NCBI RefSeq assembly: GCF_003597395.2
Contig: NC_133777.1
Location: 61,246,729 to 61,310,728 of the forward strand
Length of the DNA stretch: 64,000 nucleotides
Direction: 5' to 3'
Source: Chelonoidis abingdonii
Taxonomy: Eukaryota; Chordata; Testudines; Testudinidae
In this document: in pieces, positions 60,807 through 64,000 of the stretch
How the letters are laid out: each line of letters starts with the position of its first letter
Numbering within the stretch: the stretch's first letter is position 1
Program-made: the position numbers and the translations under genes
Notes under the pieces: generated by a model
The model's database searches: none
Told to the model about the DNA's origin: nothing
The model's input: the letters and a program-made list of their open reading frames with translations, nothing else

Positions 60807-61753
60807 CTATGCTCTTCTAATCATCCTGGTGTCTGGCTGTTCAAAGTTGGCAGCCAGGAGATTTACCTCAACCTCCCACCCCACTATAAACGTCTCCTCC
60901 TTACTCTCACAGATATTATGGAGCACACAGCAAGCGGTAGTAACAATGGAAATATTGGTTGCGCTGAGGTCTAACTTAGTTAGCAAAAAGTGCCAGCGAG
61001 CTTTTAAACGTCCAGAGGCACATTCTGCTACCATTCTGCACTTGCTCAGCCTATAGTTGAACTGTTCCTTACTACTATCCAGGCTGCCTGTGTATGGCTT
61101 CATGAGCCATGGGAGCAAGGGGTAGGCTGGGTCTCTAAGGATAACTATTGGCACTGCGTTTCATTTATTGCCGCACGACAATTAGGGAAACCCATTACAG
61201 CAAAGCCATCCACTATGACCTGCATATTTCCCAGAGTCACTACCCTTGATAGCAGAATGTCAGTAATTGCACTGGCTACTTGAATCACAGCAGTCCCCAC
61301 AGTAGATTTGCCCGGTCCAAATTGATTCCTGACTGACCGGTAGCAGTCAGATGTTGCAAGCTACCACAGTGCTATTGCCACTTGCTTCTCAACAGTCAGG
61401 GAAGTTCTCATCATGGTACTCCTGCGCTTCAGGGCGCTCACAGAATTCCAGGGAAAGTTTTGCACCCACTGTGAATCATCCCATACCTGCAACATTATGC
61501 AGTCCCACCAGTCTGTGCTTGTTTGCCAGGCCCAGAATCAGCGTTCCACTGTATCAACCAGCCCCACTGCCGCCATGATGTCTCAATTGCCACAGCCCAT
61601 GCTTTCAGGAATATCTGTGTCTATGTCCTCATCACAATCGTCCTCATGCTGCCGTCTCTTAGCCAGGTTCTGCACATACTGCAGTATAATGCGTGAGGTG
61701 TTTACAATGCTTGCAACAGCAGCGGTGAGCTGAGTGCGCTCCATGCTTGCCAT
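60807..61753 (-). pseudogene. Harbinger transposase (HARBI1-like nuclease), internally deleted
   Basis: In intact relatives this DDE nuclease cuts the transposon ends. The start is the ATG complement at 61751-61753 (MASMERTQLTAAVASIVN). The N-terminal part continues through YVQNLAKRRQHED and, after a stop near 61535, FWAWQTSTDWWD and LQVWDDSQW. A later block has NQFGPGKSTVG and LLSRVVTLGN, where a stop replaces a Lys codon. Near 61160 the sequence jumps to PIVILRDPAYPLLPWLMKPYTG and ends with ECASGRLKARWHFL and CCVLHNICESKEE. The first catalytic Asp (GAIDGTH in relatives) is Asn (AINET), and the segment with the second Asp (VHDAR) is missing, so only the final Glu of the triad (AECASGRLK) remains. 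It cannot be active. Confidence 0.85.
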
Positions 61754-62107
61754 GCTATGGCATCCGCATGGGTAACCCAGGCAAAAGGGTGCGAAATGAT
61801 TGTCTGCAGTTGTTTTCATGGAGGGGAGGGAGCAAAGGAGGGACAACATGTACCCAGAACCACCTGCAACATTGTTTTTGCCCCATCAGACATTGGGAGC
61901 TTTACTCAGAATTCCAATGGGCAGCGGAGACTGCAGGAACTGTGGGATAGCTTCCCATAGTGCACTGCTCTGTGAGTCAATGCTAGCCATGGTAGTGAGG
62001 ATGCACTCCGCTGACTTAATGCAGACATACACAATCCACTGTATAAAGATTTCTAAAAATCAACTTCTATAAAATTGACCCTATTTCGTAGCGTAGACAT
62101 ACCCGTA

Positions 62108-63049
62108 GTTGTGTTAGGTCTGCAGGGTAACAAGACTAAAAAGCACTTAACACTCATTGAAGTCAGCAGGTAGTCAGCATCAGTGCTCCTTGCCTACATA
62201 TGACACGTCCTCTTGAGATGTATATAGACCTAAGGAATCCATGGGCTGTGTGCTGAGTCTCTTGTTGTCCTTTTGGGGGCAAATCCTTTTCCCTCAGCAG
62301 AAGAATTCCATGGAAACACCACAACTGGAAGGTTAAATTATTTCAGTCGTCTACATGGTAATAATTTGTAATGGAAGATTCTTGGGACACAGACCTTTTC
62401 TTCTTTCTTGTCTGAAAAGCACAGTGCTCATCAATGGCATTGTATTAGTAGTAGAGAAGACAGCTGGAGTGAAATTATTTGGCCCAGAAGCAGAGTGGTA
62501 CCTACATATAGTAGTGGCTTTAAATCTGTTGGCATTGCTATTGTTAGCTCCCTTCATGCTGTTGTTTTCATACTCTAGGCTCCATCTCTGCATACAAACT
62601 CAAAGGTGGTTATAAGGCAGGAAAATTTGGTCACTGACCACTTGATGTGCATTTTTACTTTCAGCCTGATATCCGTTCATCACCAATGTCAGAAATGCCA
62701 AACCCTAAACATGGTGTAGTGTGTCCCAGGACTGTTCTGATTGATATGCCATTATTCCTGTAAATTCAGTCTTTTCAAGTAACTGCTGTTCCCCAGAATA
62801 TCAAAATTACTAAATAAATATAATTTTAATGGCATTACCTAGTGGTATGAAGGATTGTTGGGGGATTCACATGGGATACCCAGTCAGACTTAGTTCTCAT
62901 TCATACAGTGAGAGGGCAACATCCTGCAGTATCTTTGTGAGATCATATTGTCTTACGTGTATGAATGGTTTGTATATAATTGTGGGTCAAAGATTATATG
63001 CACTCCATGGCGGGGAGGGCTACCACAGCTTCTCCAGGAAGTGAAAGCA
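62108..63049. other. unassigned DNA
   Basis: No gene or repeat is recognised. The 86-codon plus frame at 62355-62615 reads as hydrophobic, leucine-rich sequence, but has no family resemblance or splice context. Confidence 0.45.
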
Positions 63050-63690
63050 GTAAGAGATGATCAAGCCAAATCACTCAGGTTATAACACCTCCAGGGAGGC
63101 ACCACCTCCTGGGGAGGCTCTCGTATTCTGGTTCTGACTGGAGTTTCCAGAGATCAACAGACCAAGAAAGGACTTTTTGGATAAATAGCCTGTGCTTAAA
63201 CTGAGTAGGGGCTTTTGTTTTGATTCCTGATCTAAAGACTGATGTGAATGTGTAACCACAGGGAAAACCCAGTAGTGTGGGTTGAAGGACTGATATTTAC
63301 TAGAGCCCAGTGTTGGAGCTGGAGGTGACCTCTGGTAAGTTTAGCATGTGTATGGGTTCCTTTATTGTTTTGATATGTTTTCTCAGTAATGCTTTTACTT
63401 TAAGAATAAATGTGCTTGCTTAAAAGGAGCTTTGTGATAACTTGTAATTGTGGGCAATTAACTGATGATAGCCCTTGGAGAGAAAGCAAAGCACAGACAC
63501 TGATCTCTTAGGCAAACTGGCTTGCTGGAGATATCACAATGTAGGTCAGGGAGCTTTGCAGCCTTAAAGCCCAAGTCAGAAGGGAGTGAGATGTGGGTCC
63601 CTGCCCAGCTGGAAGACAGAAACTTTTAAGTGGGTGCCAGCCAACGACCACAAGTGGGAAAATAGGTGCAGTTATTCAGAAACTGTGAAA
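63050..63690 (+). repeat. putative LTR/ERV-derived block
   Basis: 'tagagcccagtgttggagct', 'tagcatgtgtatgggttcct', an AATAAA at 63405-63410 followed about 110 bp later by 'ctcttaggcaaactggcttg', and 'gtgggtgccagccaacgacc' recall an LTR family of turtles in plus orientation. No protein frame, boundary or target duplication is visible, so this is a resemblance call. Confidence 0.4.
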
Positions 63691-64000
63691 TATACAGCTT
63701 TAATTGTTGTTATATACAAGTTATAACTCTATAAAATGGCTTCATTTAGTGGAATCAATACTTGATTTTTTTCAGCTGTGAGACTTGCACTGAACATGAG
63801 AAATCAATTTCTAGCATCTATCTCAAAGCAAAGGCCATAAATCATCTTCTATAAACCCCTGGGATTCCAGTGGCAGGTTTTAAAATTCAGTTGGGATAAT
63901 TTTACACCAGGACAGTATTTGTTTATTCTGCTTTAAAATGTTAGTTACCTCTTTTGACCAAAATGGCTAGACAAAAATTTGGGGTCTAGTAAATTATCAG
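63691..64000. other. unassigned AT-rich DNA
   Basis: The last 310 bases hold nothing I recognise. Confidence 0.4.

Larger units (their letters stand above)
58270..62104. mobile_element. PIF/Harbinger DNA transposon, 3.8 kb, both genes present but broken
   Basis: Terminal inverted repeats: the left begins gctctggtctacgctac and the right is the inverse, ending gtagcgtagacataccc. Subterminal 'gtcaattttataa' is repeated inverted near 62060-62080. The flanking triplets are TTA (58267-58269) and GTA (62105-62107), a drifted 3-bp duplication of the type used by this superfamily. Inside are two genes in convergent orientation, a Myb/SANT-like gene on the plus strand and a HARBI1-like nuclease on the minus strand, the two-gene layout expected of an autonomous Harbinger. 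Each is inactivated by frameshifts, stops and deletions. Confidence 0.88.

Noticed and set aside
62355..62615. Hydrophobic 86-codon plus-strand frame
   Set aside because: The leucine-rich end suggested a membrane segment, but there is no homology I recognise and no upstream exon, so I do not call a gene.

Overview
This window is vertebrate nuclear DNA, most likely from a cryptodiran (hidden-necked) turtle. The best clue is a 3' fragment of a tRNA-headed SINE with a CR1-like tail, of the tortoise Cry I type, at 47028-47180. It is accompanied by several CR1 LINE tails and many small hAT, Harbinger and mariner-type elements of the kind common in turtle genomes. The family names rest on recognition of the sequences by eye, not on a search. 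I found no convincing host exon, RNA gene or CpG-island promoter. The window reads as intergenic or intronic sequence, about 40% AT-rich unique DNA and the rest interspersed repeats. A 25-N gap lies at 4330-4354.

Layout. 1-13 kb is mostly unique AT-rich DNA with a CR1 tail (2003), hAT-type elements (2630, 8409, 11240) and old palindromic repeats. 13-20 kb holds a minus-strand solo LTR with a perfect 5-bp target duplication (13247-14374), an inverted Penelope-like terminal repeat with a perfect 12-bp duplication (15858-16048), a MIR split by a palindromic insert (about 16420-16700), a G-rich repeat (16866-17545) and an LTR-like promoter block with 75-bp tandem repeats (18720-19500). 21-28.5 kb holds a small hAT MITE, a CR1 endonuclease fragment and the main composite: a TA-flanked mariner-type element (24248-28447) whose internal microsatellite was invaded by a minus-strand LINE of R4/Dong type with a restriction-like endonuclease (24414-27649). 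A tRNA-like sequence sits at the extreme 5' end of that LINE.

29-48.5 kb is a mosaic of hAT copies, MIRs, CR1 3' ends, LTR-like blocks and a non-autonomous Harbinger. 48.5-58 kb is mostly unassigned. 58-62.1 kb is a 3.8-kb PIF/Harbinger transposon with both of its genes in convergent orientation: a Myb/SANT-like DNA-binding protein on the plus strand and a HARBI1-like nuclease on the minus strand. Both are broken. The window ends with another LTR-like block (63050-63690).

How the parts work together: in life the Harbinger nuclease and its Myb-like partner act jointly on the terminal inverted repeats, and the short Harbinger relatives at 47642 and 58011 would have been mobilised in trans by such proteins. 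CR1 reverse transcriptase probably mobilised the Cry I SINE, because they share the 3' tail. All coding copies seen here carry stops, frameshifts or deletions and should be inactive.
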